The position numbers were made by a program, and so were the translations under genes. Shown one piece after another: positions 7,991 through 15,970 of a stretch of DNA of 32,065 bases. The notes below the pieces were generated by a model. That model ran no database searches. It saw only the letters and a list, made by a program, of their open reading frames with translations, and was not told the DNA's origin. The DNA is from Candidatus Poseidonia alphae (GTDB lineage Archaea; Thermoplasmatota; Poseidoniia; Poseidoniales; Poseidoniaceae): positions 3,418 to 35,482 of the forward strand of contig DAVD01000046.1 of NCBI GenBank assembly GCA_002505405.1, written 5' to 3'. Each line of letters opens with the position of its first letter. Within the stretch, counting starts at the first letter, position 1.

Positions 7991-9547
7991 CTATGAAGGC
8001 AGGTAAAGTACCCACTCGTCCGAGGAGGACCAAGATGACAGCGTGAAAGGTGAAGGTTGAGCCTTTTGTCGAGTCCACAACCCACCATCCATGGCAAAGT
8101 CCACTCCCGGAGCAAGAACAATGGCATCTACCGATGTTGAATTAAGAAATATGTGGGCATCGTTTGGTGTTCGCCAGTATCCGCTGAGATTGAGTTCTCC
8201 GGAAAGGTCAGTTTCTGATTTTAAGACATAGAGCGAATGCATCGCTAGTGAATTGTCGGCTACAAGAAGAAAAGTGGAATTTTCAACCTCCAATGCGTCA
8301 GCCAAGGCTTCTCCGGCATCTTCCTGCCAGAGTTGCTGACCGTTGAAGCCGGTGAACATCACCAAAGGTAAGAGGAGGAGAATGGTCAGAAGGAGCGGCT
8401 TTGCTGGAACCCGTTGAATTGGAAAGACTGATGGAGATGTTGTCCCTTCGGTACGATGGCATAAATGCAGAAGCATCAACATCGGTAGGACAAGAACGGT
8501 GGCGTACCTGCCGTTATTACCAAGTATCATCATGCATTGAAGGAGAGAAATCCCCCATAGATCGGATTCAAGAGTCCACAATGCTCCAATGTAGGCCACA
8601 ATGCCTGCAGCAAGGACTGCACAAAACACTGCGACCATCGTCACGACTCTTCCACGAACATATCGGAGCGAAGGGTTTGATGTGATAAACGGCCAAAGGC
8701 AAAAGCCAATGAGTAGGAAAAAGACGATTCCATCGATAAAGGCGAAGACAATGCTCATGAGAAACGTTCCAATATTCCCCTGAATGATTGAAAAAGTCCC
8801 TCCATAACCAAGCGAACCAATGAAGGTAATGCCCAACAAGGTCAAGGCAAAACTTACAGAACTCATCAACCAAGGTCGTTGGGTCACGGGCACATCATTT
8901 GTGCGCGATAGATACCCATCTAGCGTTAACCAAAGCATCCCAGTGCCCAAAACCAGCACCCAAGCCAACAGTGAGGATAGCGGGTCAAAGCCCTTCCATC
9001 CTAAAACACACAATACCGAAGTCGCCATCAGTAAAATACCAAACCGTAGTTGACGGATTTTACTCCCATCGACAAACCATAACCAGGAGGTTGAACCTCC
9101 GAGGATGAGTGCAAGAATGGCTTCATCATAGCCTCTTCCGGTTGCAAACATCAAGCATGGACTCCATGCCACTAGAGCGCTCCACATCGGGTCAAAGGCC
9201 GCGCCAGACAAGCCTCTTCTCCAAAATGGAACGTAGCCAGCAAGCAGCGATAGGCCAATGATTCCCAAGAAGGAAACAACTCCCACTGCAAGTTGGGATG
9301 TGTACCATGGACCGATGTAACCGTCGTATTCACCCGATGGAATGGGCTGTTGAACATCTCCATCGGACCAACGGGTTGGTCCCCAAGGATAATCGTCGCC
9401 ATGGTTCGATTCGTCGTTTGCAACGTTGAGTCTGACATGGACATCAAGCCCAAGGTCGCTGTTGAGTACCGCCAGTCCATTAAGACAAAGCCCCACAACC
9501 AAGAACCCGAACCACCAGCGCCGTTCTTGAAGAAAATGGAGGTTCAC
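7991..9547 (-). CDS. Polytopic membrane protein, possibly GT-C glycosyltransferase-like
   Basis: A 518-residue protein with a dozen or so hydrophobic segments spread over roughly residues 10-415, then a soluble domain of about 105 residues at the C-terminus (QLWQEDAGEALADALEVE onward). After the first membrane segment comes an acidic loop with NSDLGLDVHVR (about residues 29-39), and later GRGYDEAILALI. Early acidic loops of this kind occur in GT-C membrane glycosyltransferases, and the overall shape fits, but I see no diagnostic signature. GTG 9547 is chosen because GGAGG lies just upstream; GTG 9604 would add 19 residues. The gene lies between tRNA-Ser and tRNA-Thr on the same strand, and could be read from the tRNA-Ser promoter. 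Confidence 0.75.
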   Translation of the reverse strand: MNLHFLQERRWWFGFLVVGLCLNGLAVLNSDLGLDVHVRLNVANDESNHGDDYPWGPTRWSDGDVQQPIPSGEYDGYIGPWYTSQLAVGVVSFLGIIGLSLLAGYVPFWRRGLSGAAFDPMWSALVAWSPCLMFATGRGYDEAILALILGGSTSWLWFVDGSKIRQLRFGILLMATSVLCVLGWKGFDPLSSLLAWVLVLGTGMLWLTLDGYLSRTNDVPVTQRPWLMSSVSFALTLLGITFIGSLGYGGTFSIIQGNIGTFLMSIVFAFIDGIVFFLLIGFCLWPFITSNPSLRYVRGRVVTMVAVFCAVLAAGIVAYIGALWTLESDLWGISLLQCMMILGNNGRYATVLVLPMLMLLHLCHRTEGTTSPSVFPIQRVPAKPLLLTILLLLPLVMFTGFNGQQLWQEDAGEALADALEVENSTFLLVADNSLAMHSLYVLKSETDLSGELNLSGYWRTPNDAHIFLNSTSVDAIVLAPGVDFAMDGGLWTRQKAQPSPFTLSSWSSSDEWVLYLPS

Positions 9548-9617
9548 AGACCTCCGACAAAAACAGCGGATAACATACTTTCCCTTGACGAACAGGTGGA
9601 ACACTCGTTCGTGGGAG

Positions 9618-9703
9618 TGGCGCCGAGAGAGAGATTTGAACTCCCGAGGGACAGGCCCACGCGATTTCCAGTCGCGCGCACTACCAGGCTATGCGATCTC
9701 GGC
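9618..9703 (-). tRNA. tRNA-Ser (GGA anticodon)
   Basis: The minus strand folds as a class II tRNA. The acceptor is GCCGAGA/TCTCGGC with discriminator G, the D stem GCA/TGC, the anticodon stem CGCGA/TCGCG with loop CTGGAAA (anticodon GGA), a long variable arm GGG-CCTGT-CCC, and the T stem GGGAG/CTCTC with loop TTCAAAT. The long variable arm and G discriminator fit archaeal tRNA-Ser reading UCC/UCU. CCA is encoded at 9618-9620. No intron is present. Confidence 0.95.
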
Positions 9704-9734
9704 TCTACTTCGGGCGAACCGCCTTCCTCGTTTA

Positions 9735-9758
9735 ACCGTCACCCTTGAGAGTGACGGT
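9735..9758. repeat. Perfect 8-bp inverted repeat between tRNA-Ser and the zinc-ribbon membrane gene
   Basis: ACCGTCAC and GTGACGGT flank an 8-nt loop. The repeat lies in the 111-nt divergent spacer, about 30-55 nt upstream of the tRNA-Ser 5' end and about 57 nt before the ATG of the membrane gene. A weak TATA-like GTTAAACG for the tRNA abuts it on the minus strand. It could be an operator or a shared hairpin. Confidence 0.5.
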
Positions 9759-9814
9759 CTCTAAAGAGAACGAATCGGCGAAAGGACTCAAAAGTAAGAC
9801 ATACACCGAGACCC

Positions 9815-10948
9815 ATGAGCGAGGGTATCAGCCCGGTTGAATCAACCGAGCGAGAGCACATGTCCTTGCCGTTTCGAATGGGCGATGTAACGCTGAACCG
9901 ACCTGTTCCGGACTCCGTCCCTGGAGCCGACGTCATGAACAAACTGCTCATTGAGTGGATGTTCCAATTCAAACTCTTGACAGCAGAGTGGAATAAATCC
10001 CATTACACCACACTTGTGTTTGGGTTCATCGCCTTCATTCTCGGATCCGTATCTACAGAATTGTTCGATGGTGGAGATGCAACCGTCACAGGAGTGAACG
10101 GAGTATTAGCAATCAACGGATTCCAGTTTTTCCAAATCCTCATCTCGGTTTTGTTTTGGACATGGTTTGCATTCCAGGCATGGAATTTATTTCCCGTTAT
10201 GAGAGTCCATGCCATCTCTCTGCTTGCTATGTGGAACGGCTTAGTGTTTGCTCAAGTGTTCTTCCACAGCAACAACGGTTCATTCCCCATCGGAGCCCAA
10301 CTTTCGAACATGATGGAAGGGACGCTGATTGTTCTTGTCGTTCTTTTCTTCGTTTTCTTTTTCTGGAAGGCGGTCATCGAAACCCGAGACCTTCATGTTG
10401 AAATCCATCACTTGCACGAAGATGTCCGAGTGATGGAGGCGGAGATGGCTGAACATTCGCTCGCAGGATGGACTGCACTCTTTGCATCATGGATCGCGCT
10501 GGTATTGATATCATCATGGGCAGGTGTTCATCACATTGCAACTCTGGGAGATTCCCAGACGATGTTCCTTGTCCTCCATCTCATCACGGGTATTGCTTCA
10601 TTGCCCCTTTTATTCATCGTCCTTTGGTACCCCCAACGGATGCTTGGAGATGATGCCAACGTCAGAACGAAGGCGGCACTGGATGCATCTTTAGAATTGG
10701 AAGGCCCCAGCACTCATGCAATGCAAACCGATTCAAAATGTCCCGAATGCGGGTCTAAATCCCCGCTTCATCGTCTCGATAACGGCTCGGTGGCTCACCC
10801 ATGTTTGTCCAGTGGTTGTACTGCACAGGTCGTCATTGGAGAATCATGTCCCTCTTGCAAAAAAAAGATGTCCAGTCGCCTTCAGTGTTCTTCTTGCGGG
10901 GTGAATGCTCCAGCGCTTGATTATTTCCCAGACCAGGAGGCATGGTGA
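9815..10948 (+). CDS. Membrane protein with six membrane segments and C-terminal zinc ribbons
   Basis: A 377-residue protein. The first ~60 residues are soluble. About six membrane segments follow, including TTLVFGFIAFILGSVS, FFQILISVLFWTWFAFQAW, TLIVLVVLFFVFFFW and MFLVLHLITGIASLPLLFIV. A charged helix rich in His/Glu (LHVEIHHLHEDVRVMEAEM) lies between the fourth and fifth. The last ~75 residues hold two zinc-ribbon-like modules: CPEC...CLSSGC and CPSC...CSSC. The domain order is seen directly; I do not recognise the family. The ATG at 9815 has no strong ribosome binding site and may be nearly leaderless. Its stop overlaps the start of the cysteine desulfurase gene by 1 nt, implying translational coupling and a linked role, perhaps with the zinc ribbons facing the cytoplasm. 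Confidence 0.85.
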   Translation: MSEGISPVESTEREHMSLPFRMGDVTLNRPVPDSVPGADVMNKLLIEWMFQFKLLTAEWNKSHYTTLVFGFIAFILGSVSTELFDGGDATVTGVNGVLAINGFQFFQILISVLFWTWFAFQAWNLFPVMRVHAISLLAMWNGLVFAQVFFHSNNGSFPIGAQLSNMMEGTLIVLVVLFFVFFFWKAVIETRDLHVEIHHLHEDVRVMEAEMAEHSLAGWTALFASWIALVLISSWAGVHHIATLGDSQTMFLVLHLITGIASLPLLFIVLWYPQRMLGDDANVRTKAALDASLELEGPSTHAMQTDSKCPECGSKSPLHRLDNGSVAHPCLSSGCTAQVVIGESCPSCKKKMSSRLQCSSCGVNAPALDYFPDQEAW

Positions 10949-12165
10949 TGAATTTCAAAGATCTAAGAAAAGATTTCCCCACTCTTTGTGAAGAGAAAGC
11001 CCTGGCGTATCTCGATAACGCATGTGTCACCCTCAAGCCCCAGCCTGTCATTGATGCCATTCACCACTATTACACTGAAGTCCCCGGATGTGGAGGCCGC
11101 TCTGTTCATCGCTATGGGACTGCGGTTTCCAAGTCTGTCCGAGATGCAAGGGTTGCGTTAGGGGAGTTCATAAACGCCAACGATTCAAACGAAGTGGTAT
11201 TCACGAGAAATGCAACCCATTCCCTCAATCAAGTAGCGCACGGCCTAAATTGGAACAAAGGAGATGTGGTACTCACATCTGACCGTGAGCATAATTCAAA
11301 CTTGGTCCCCTGGCTCCAACTTGAAAAAGAGCAAGGTATTGACCACCGTGTAGTAGCCAGCAATGAAGACAATTCATTTAATTTGGAGTCGTTTGAACAC
11401 GCCTGTGCTGAAGCTGGATCAAAGTTACGATTGGTTTCAATGAGTCACGTTGGTAACCTTGACGGTGTTACCATTCCAATGAGAGAAGTGGCAAAAATTG
11501 CTCATGACCACGGCGCATTGGTATCAGTTGATGGTGCTCAATCAATGCCTCATATGAGCGTTGATGTTCAACATTTGGATGTCGATTTTCTTTCTTTTTC
11601 AATTCACAAAATGTGTGGCCCATCCGGCATGGGTGGGCTATGGGGTAAATACGAACATCTTGACGGTTTACGTACCATACAGGCCGGAGGTCAAACGGTT
11701 ACTTCCTCAACCTATGAAAATGCAACATGGGCCAAACCACCGGCTCGCTTTGAAGGAGGTCTAGGTAATTTTTCAGGAATGATGGCTTCTGGAGCAGCCA
11801 TCAATTATCTCTCGAAAATTGACATGGATGAAATCCAAGCACACGAAATCAAATTGAATCGCATCATGACAAACGGAGTGAAGGACCTTCCTGGGCTAAG
11901 CATTATTGGACCCAATGACCCAGCAAAGCGAGGCGGTATCTGTTCGATTCTCATGGATTCTCTGCCTCCACATGATATCGCCATTCTCCTCGATGAAGCC
12001 GCTGGCGTCATGGTCCGTAGTGGTCAACATTGCGTCCACTCTTGGTTTGAGCACCACGGGCACAATCAAGGCTCACTTCGTGCATCAGCCTACTTTTACA
12101 ACACGGAAGAAGAAGTCAAACGGTTCGTTGATACATTAACTGAAATAGTCCACACCCTAGGCTGA
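10948..12165 (+). CDS. Cysteine desulfurase (SufS/CsdA-type, class V aminotransferase)
   Basis: A 405-residue PLP enzyme of the class V aminotransferase fold. The cofactor-binding lysine is Lys221 in SFSIHKMCGPSGMGG, preceded by VSVDGAQSMPHM, whose Asp binds the pyridine nitrogen. The catalytic cysteine is Cys362 in VRSGQHCVHSW, followed by LRASAYFYNTEEEV, as in group II (SufS/CsdA) enzymes. These remove sulfur from cysteine as an enzyme persulfide for Fe-S clusters or thio-modifications. ATG 10948 is chosen because GGAGG lies about 8 nt upstream; ATG 10942 is too close to that site. The gene overlaps the upstream zinc-ribbon membrane gene by 1 nt, and the subtilase follows after 4 nt. No SufB, SufC, SufD or SufU is adjacent, so the acceptor is unknown. 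Confidence 0.93.
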   Translation: MNFKDLRKDFPTLCEEKALAYLDNACVTLKPQPVIDAIHHYYTEVPGCGGRSVHRYGTAVSKSVRDARVALGEFINANDSNEVVFTRNATHSLNQVAHGLNWNKGDVVLTSDREHNSNLVPWLQLEKEQGIDHRVVASNEDNSFNLESFEHACAEAGSKLRLVSMSHVGNLDGVTIPMREVAKIAHDHGALVSVDGAQSMPHMSVDVQHLDVDFLSFSIHKMCGPSGMGGLWGKYEHLDGLRTIQAGGQTVTSSTYENATWAKPPARFEGGLGNFSGMMASGAAINYLSKIDMDEIQAHEIKLNRIMTNGVKDLPGLSIIGPNDPAKRGGICSILMDSLPPHDIAILLDEAAGVMVRSGQHCVHSWFEHHGHNQGSLRASAYFYNTEEEVKRFVDTLTEIVHTLG

Positions 12166-12169
12166 GATT

Positions 12170-13357
12170 ATGGATGAAATTCAACCCAATGGATCTGTCC
12201 TTTTTTGGGATGGAGCCAATGGCGAACTTGGGGATCAACACGTTGAATCACCTCCACTCATCGCAGAATCAGCCACCGATGATTTGGGTATGATCAAAGC
12301 GATTGTGAGCATTACCCTTGGAATGACTCTTCTCCTGGCTACGGGATACCTTGTTGCTGTCATTCTTAGCGATGGGGCCATCTTACTCCGTCCGAGTGAG
12401 GTAGCTCTTGAGCGTCATGCAGATTACAACGATTTGATTCATCTTAGCGGGTCTCTCGATGGTAGTGGTGTTGCGGTTTGCATCGTTGATTCAGGTATCA
12501 ATCTTGACCACAGCGATTTTAACGATATGGAGCTGAAGGATTGGAAAGATTTTGTCAATGGCCGGTCAACGCCTTACGACGATAACGGACACGGGACTTC
12601 AATGGCCGGAATCATATCGGCGAACGGTTGGCTAAAGGGTGTCGCAAACGATGTGGATTTGTTGATTGCAAAAGCACTTGGAGCGAGTGGCTCAGGGGAA
12701 GATTCGGTGGTTGCTGATGCAATCGATTGGTGCGTCGCCGGAGGCGCTCACATCATTTCACTTTCTCTTGGAGGGGCTCCCGGCGCCCTGCCTTTTTCAC
12801 CTGGCTCCGGCAGGAGTTCGGGTGATGCTGCTAACGAAGCGATCGATGCAGGCGTCTACGTTGTCGCTGCCGCAGGAAACGACGGTGGAGAGGACGATGA
12901 CGGCGACGTTGCACATCCTTCAAGCGAAACTGCCGTCATCTCAGTCGGTGGCTCCACCCTGAAAGGGACGTCCTGGTCAGGGTCATCGGAAGGTGACAAC
13001 AACGGTCGTTTCCTGCCACTCCCTGTTCTTCTTCCACGCAACGACCCGCACAAGAAACCCGAGATCGTTGCACCCGGCGAACGTGTCCCCGTACTCACAA
13101 TGGATGGCGGCTGGGGCTTAGCCGACGGCACAAGTGCTGCTACCGTGTATGTCACTGGTGCGTTAGCTCTCCTCCTCGAGGAAAATCCTTCACTCAAAGC
13201 CAACGGTTCCCAGGGAAGCTCCGATAACATCAATCTTGTCAAAAATTGGTTAATGGACTCGGCAGTTCCACAGGAAGACCAAATTGGCCATGACGACAGG
13301 TTCGGATACGGCCTTCTCCAAATCGAGGCCTTGTTGGACCAAGCGAACTCACAGTAG
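12170..13357 (+). CDS. Membrane-anchored subtilisin-like serine protease (S8 family)
   Basis: A 395-residue subtilase. The catalytic triad is visible: Asp107 in VCIVDSGINLDHSDF, His141 in DNGHGTSMAGI and Ser322 in GTSAATVYVTGALALL. The oxyanion Asn lies in VAAAGNDGG. Residues 1-40 are acidic and soluble, 41-66 form a single membrane segment (ending GYLVAVIL), and the catalytic domain follows, so it is likely tethered with its active site outside. There is no clear I9-type propeptide; only about 30 residues separate the membrane segment from the domain. The ATG lies 4 nt after the desulfurase stop, so cotranscription is likely. The 3' end overlaps the convergent methyltransferase gene by 9 nt. 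Confidence 0.94.
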   Translation: MDEIQPNGSVLFWDGANGELGDQHVESPPLIAESATDDLGMIKAIVSITLGMTLLLATGYLVAVILSDGAILLRPSEVALERHADYNDLIHLSGSLDGSGVAVCIVDSGINLDHSDFNDMELKDWKDFVNGRSTPYDDNGHGTSMAGIISANGWLKGVANDVDLLIAKALGASGSGEDSVVADAIDWCVAGGAHIISLSLGGAPGALPFSPGSGRSSGDAANEAIDAGVYVVAAAGNDGGEDDDGDVAHPSSETAVISVGGSTLKGTSWSGSSEGDNNGRFLPLPVLLPRNDPHKKPEIVAPGERVPVLTMDGGWGLADGTSAATVYVTGALALLLEENPSLKANGSQGSSDNINLVKNWLMDSAVPQEDQIGHDDRFGYGLLQIEALLDQANSQ

Positions 13358-14089
13358 TCGGGGGAGCCAAGCCACCAACGTGCCTCCAAATAAGGGCATA
13401 AATGCGACATGATGGGTTGATTGTGTTTCTTGAATCAGCTCCATCCAAGAATTGAATCCATCGACCAATGCCATTCCTTGTTCGTCTTCTGGGTCGACAT
13501 CCCCCGTGGGCATATCCGGCTCAACCGTAAACAGAACTCCCTGTTGATCCAAGAACGGCATGTAGGTTTTGACGAGGCTGGCTCGTTGAGGCGATGGCCC
13601 ATCAACAACAATGGCTTGGTAATTGGAAACGAAGGGTGTTTCTGAAATCTCAGCGGTTGTTGTGGTAGCCAACGACCATGCGGCGTGCTCTGCTGCAAGT
13701 TGGATGGGGTCGCCAACGACAATATTGGTCCAATCCTCAGCCCCGTAACGCGTCATGAGTCTGTGAATAATCACTCCGAATTTCGCTCCCTGTTCAACTA
13801 CAGTAAAACGCGTGGGGGATCCCTCTTGACGTTCAAAAAGGTCGTATAACCAAGCCGTTCGATGTCCAATCCCTCCTCCAATTTCCAGGATTCGTTCTGG
13901 AGATAATGCTCCTAAAGCATCTCGCAATCTCCGGTGGATGGAAATGGACCAAGTTGACAGACCCATATGCTTCAGTTGTTCACCGATATTCGCCGCCACT
14001 TCGGGTTCATCTCTAGGCTGGTTCGTGTCTTGGGCAAGCAGATGAGTGAGTATTTCGTCACGCTCAGGTGATGGATGTTGCTCCCCCAT
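13349..14089 (-). CDS. Class I SAM-dependent methyltransferase
   Basis: A 246-residue protein with a Rossmann-type methyltransferase core. Motif I is RILEIGGGIGHRTAW (about residues 80-95), followed by FTVVEQG with the acidic residue that usually binds the SAM ribose, and AIVVDGPSPQ at strand 4. The C-terminal part (TYMPFLDQQGVLFTVEPD) matches the late strands of the fold. The substrate cannot be inferred; the layout resembles O-methyltransferases of small molecules. The ATG at 14089 follows a strong GGAAGGAGGGG site. A TTG at 14119 would add 10 residues, but then the ribosome site would lie inside the gene. The 3' end overlaps the subtilase gene by 9 nt, so the last codons of each encode the other's stop on the opposite strand. 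Confidence 0.85.
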   Translation of the reverse strand: MGEQHPSPERDEILTHLLAQDTNQPRDEPEVAANIGEQLKHMGLSTWSISIHRRLRDALGALSPERILEIGGGIGHRTAWLYDLFERQEGSPTRFTVVEQGAKFGVIIHRLMTRYGAEDWTNIVVGDPIQLAAEHAAWSLATTTTAEISETPFVSNYQAIVVDGPSPQRASLVKTYMPFLDQQGVLFTVEPDMPTGDVDPEDEQGMALVDGFNSWMELIQETQSTHHVAFMPLFGGTLVAWLPRLL

Positions 14090-14155
14090 GCCCCCCTCCT
14101 TCCATCCGTTTAATTTCAAGCCTCGCTTGACGGCCTCCTACGATGGGTTCAAACG

Positions 14156-14953
14156 GTGGGTCCAACGCGGACCAATTGGGGCCTTACCGTGGAAGATGGC
14201 GATGAATGGGAAGAAGAGGAAGAGATTCTCGACAATGCAACACATTGCCCAACATGTGATGAACTCGAAGGGCATGACATTCTCAAAGAGAAGAAAATCG
14301 GCGATGGTGCTGATTTCCTGGTCCGGTGCCAAGTATGTTCACACGTCCATACCGTCGAATTCCGCCCACCACCTGCCAAGAACATTCCATTCATTCTCAC
14401 CGATGGCCCAAGCTCCCATCGTATTGTATTGGTCATTGACGCTGATGAAGAATTCGTACTCAACGATGTCTTTGATGAGGATGAAAAACTTTGGAGAGTT
14501 CATCAGATTGAAACGACTGATGGAAAACAACCAGAACATGCTCTCGCTACCGATATTGAGCGAATTACGGCCATTCGCACGGACAAAGTTCGTGTTAAAA
14601 TGACGTTGACGAGAGGAGAAGACTCATTCTCCGAAGTCATCATCGTCCCTCAAGAAACGACTTTTACAGCGTCCAAACTCATGGAACATGAGGGAGAAAC
14701 ATGGCGTATTCGAGCCATCCACACTGGAACCGGTCGCACTCTACGAGGAACCGTCCATGCCCCTGATATCAAGCGAATGTATCTCCATGAACCTCCACGA
14801 CCGGAGTACTTTGCTCCGCGAACACCTCGCGAACGTCGGCAAGCATGGAAGGAAGGAAAATTGGGCCACAACCCTAATCCTATCCGTCCTAAGGATGAGA
14901 TAAAAAGTGGAGTCGCACCTTCATTCAAACGAAGGAAACAGCCACGCAGGTGA
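14156..14953 (+). CDS. HVO_0476-like zinc finger protein
   Basis: A 265-residue protein with an N-terminal zinc ribbon: THCPTC, then about 25 residues, then RCQVCSHVHTVEF. A beta-rich region follows (residues about 80-200), then a basic tail ending KRRKQPRR. The CPxC-CxxCxHxH pattern with a following small beta domain resembles the archaeal HVO_0476 family of zinc finger proteins, whose function is not established. RNA or ribosome binding is a guess from the basic tail. GTG 14156 is the first start in frame; GTG 14189 is an alternative that would remove 11 residues, and neither has a strong ribosome site. The stop TGA abuts the proline dehydrogenase stop with no gap. Confidence 0.75.
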   Translation: MGPTRTNWGLTVEDGDEWEEEEEILDNATHCPTCDELEGHDILKEKKIGDGADFLVRCQVCSHVHTVEFRPPPAKNIPFILTDGPSSHRIVLVIDADEEFVLNDVFDEDEKLWRVHQIETTDGKQPEHALATDIERITAIRTDKVRVKMTLTRGEDSFSEVIIVPQETTFTASKLMEHEGETWRIRAIHTGTGRTLRGTVHAPDIKRMYLHEPPRPEYFAPRTPRERRQAWKEGKLGHNPNPIRPKDEIKSGVAPSFKRRKQPRR

Positions 14954-15931
14954 TTATGGACGGTTCGTCCAAGGCATCAAAAATGCCTTAGCTACTTGTG
15001 TACCAATCGTTGGATTTTCTTTGAGTCGGCGTATACTGTACTCGTACCACTTTTGGCCATACGGGATGTAAATGCGTGTGCGGTGGCCTTGACTCGCAAG
15101 TTTCCTTCGCATCGGCCCACGCACACCAAGAAGCATTTGAAATTCATATCCTGGTCCTTTATGCCGACGACTTTTGTTGGCATTAGGACGTGGGTCTTCT
15201 TTTCCGGGACCCATCCCAAACGATTCAAGAGCGGATTTAGAATATTCAATCACTGGAACGTCATGGCTGGCGATTGCGACATACGCACCAGCCTCGAGCA
15301 TTCGGTCGATGCAACTGTTTGTAGCATCAACGATGTCTTTGTATTGAGTGAAGGAGATATCGTCTGGCTCCAAATAGATGCCCTTACAGATACGATAGTC
15401 GGCCAATGGCCCAAGTTCTTGTTCTAAATGTGAAATATCCCCAAGCGAACGGAAGAGACGCCCTTGAATCACCGTCCCCACGTTGGTCAGCCCTTCAGAA
15501 TGAAGGTCTTTGACCACCTGAATGGTATCCGTTGTGACCCGATGGTCCTCCATGTCAAGACGGACAAACATATCGTTCTTTGAAGCCAATTCCACAAGTT
15601 TACGAATATTATCCATACCCTTTTGTCTGTCGATGAGGAGACCGAAAGCAGTAGGTTTGATGCTGAGGTTTGCATCAAATTGCCCCGCATGGATGGCTTC
15701 GATAACCCGAACATATTCGTCGTAGAAAAATTGCGCCTCATCCATTGAAGTGATTTCTTCGCCCAACACGTCGATGGTAAAACACGTCCCTTCTCCAGAA
15801 AGTCGTTTCATGATGGCGACAGCGTCTGAGAGGTCGGGTCCAGCGACATATCGCCTGCTGACCCAACGGACAAACCATTTGGGCATGCGGACGGTTGCCC
15901 CTACAATTGTGCGAGATACCCAGCCCACCAT
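14954..15931 (-). CDS. Proline dehydrogenase (PRODH)
   Basis: A 325-residue single-domain proline dehydrogenase, the FAD enzyme that oxidises proline to pyrroline-5-carboxylate. The TIM-barrel motifs are VRLDMEDHRVTTDTIQVV, GTVIQGRLFRS, YRICKGIYLEP, YVAIASHD, YEFQMLLGVR and RIYIPYGQKWYEYSIRRL. The last carries the paired arginines that contact proline, so the active site looks complete. The length fits the monofunctional bacterial enzymes rather than PutA fusions. The ATG at 15931 follows AAGGAGAG. DTD2 lies 39 nt upstream on the same strand, so the two may share a transcript. The partner P5C dehydrogenase is not in the window. Confidence 0.93.
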   Translation of the reverse strand: MVGWVSRTIVGATVRMPKWFVRWVSRRYVAGPDLSDAVAIMKRLSGEGTCFTIDVLGEEITSMDEAQFFYDEYVRVIEAIHAGQFDANLSIKPTAFGLLIDRQKGMDNIRKLVELASKNDMFVRLDMEDHRVTTDTIQVVKDLHSEGLTNVGTVIQGRLFRSLGDISHLEQELGPLADYRICKGIYLEPDDISFTQYKDIVDATNSCIDRMLEAGAYVAIASHDVPVIEYSKSALESFGMGPGKEDPRPNANKSRRHKGPGYEFQMLLGVRGPMRRKLASQGHRTRIYIPYGQKWYEYSIRRLKENPTIGTQVAKAFLMPWTNRP

Positions 15932-15970
15932 GCTTCTCTCTCCTTAACGGCGCTCTTTGACCCTTTGTGT

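Noticed and set aside
12856..13410. 184-residue minus-strand open frame across the subtilase 3' end
   Set aside because: It is antisense to the conserved catalytic region of the protease and has a Ser/Pro/Arg-rich shadow composition.
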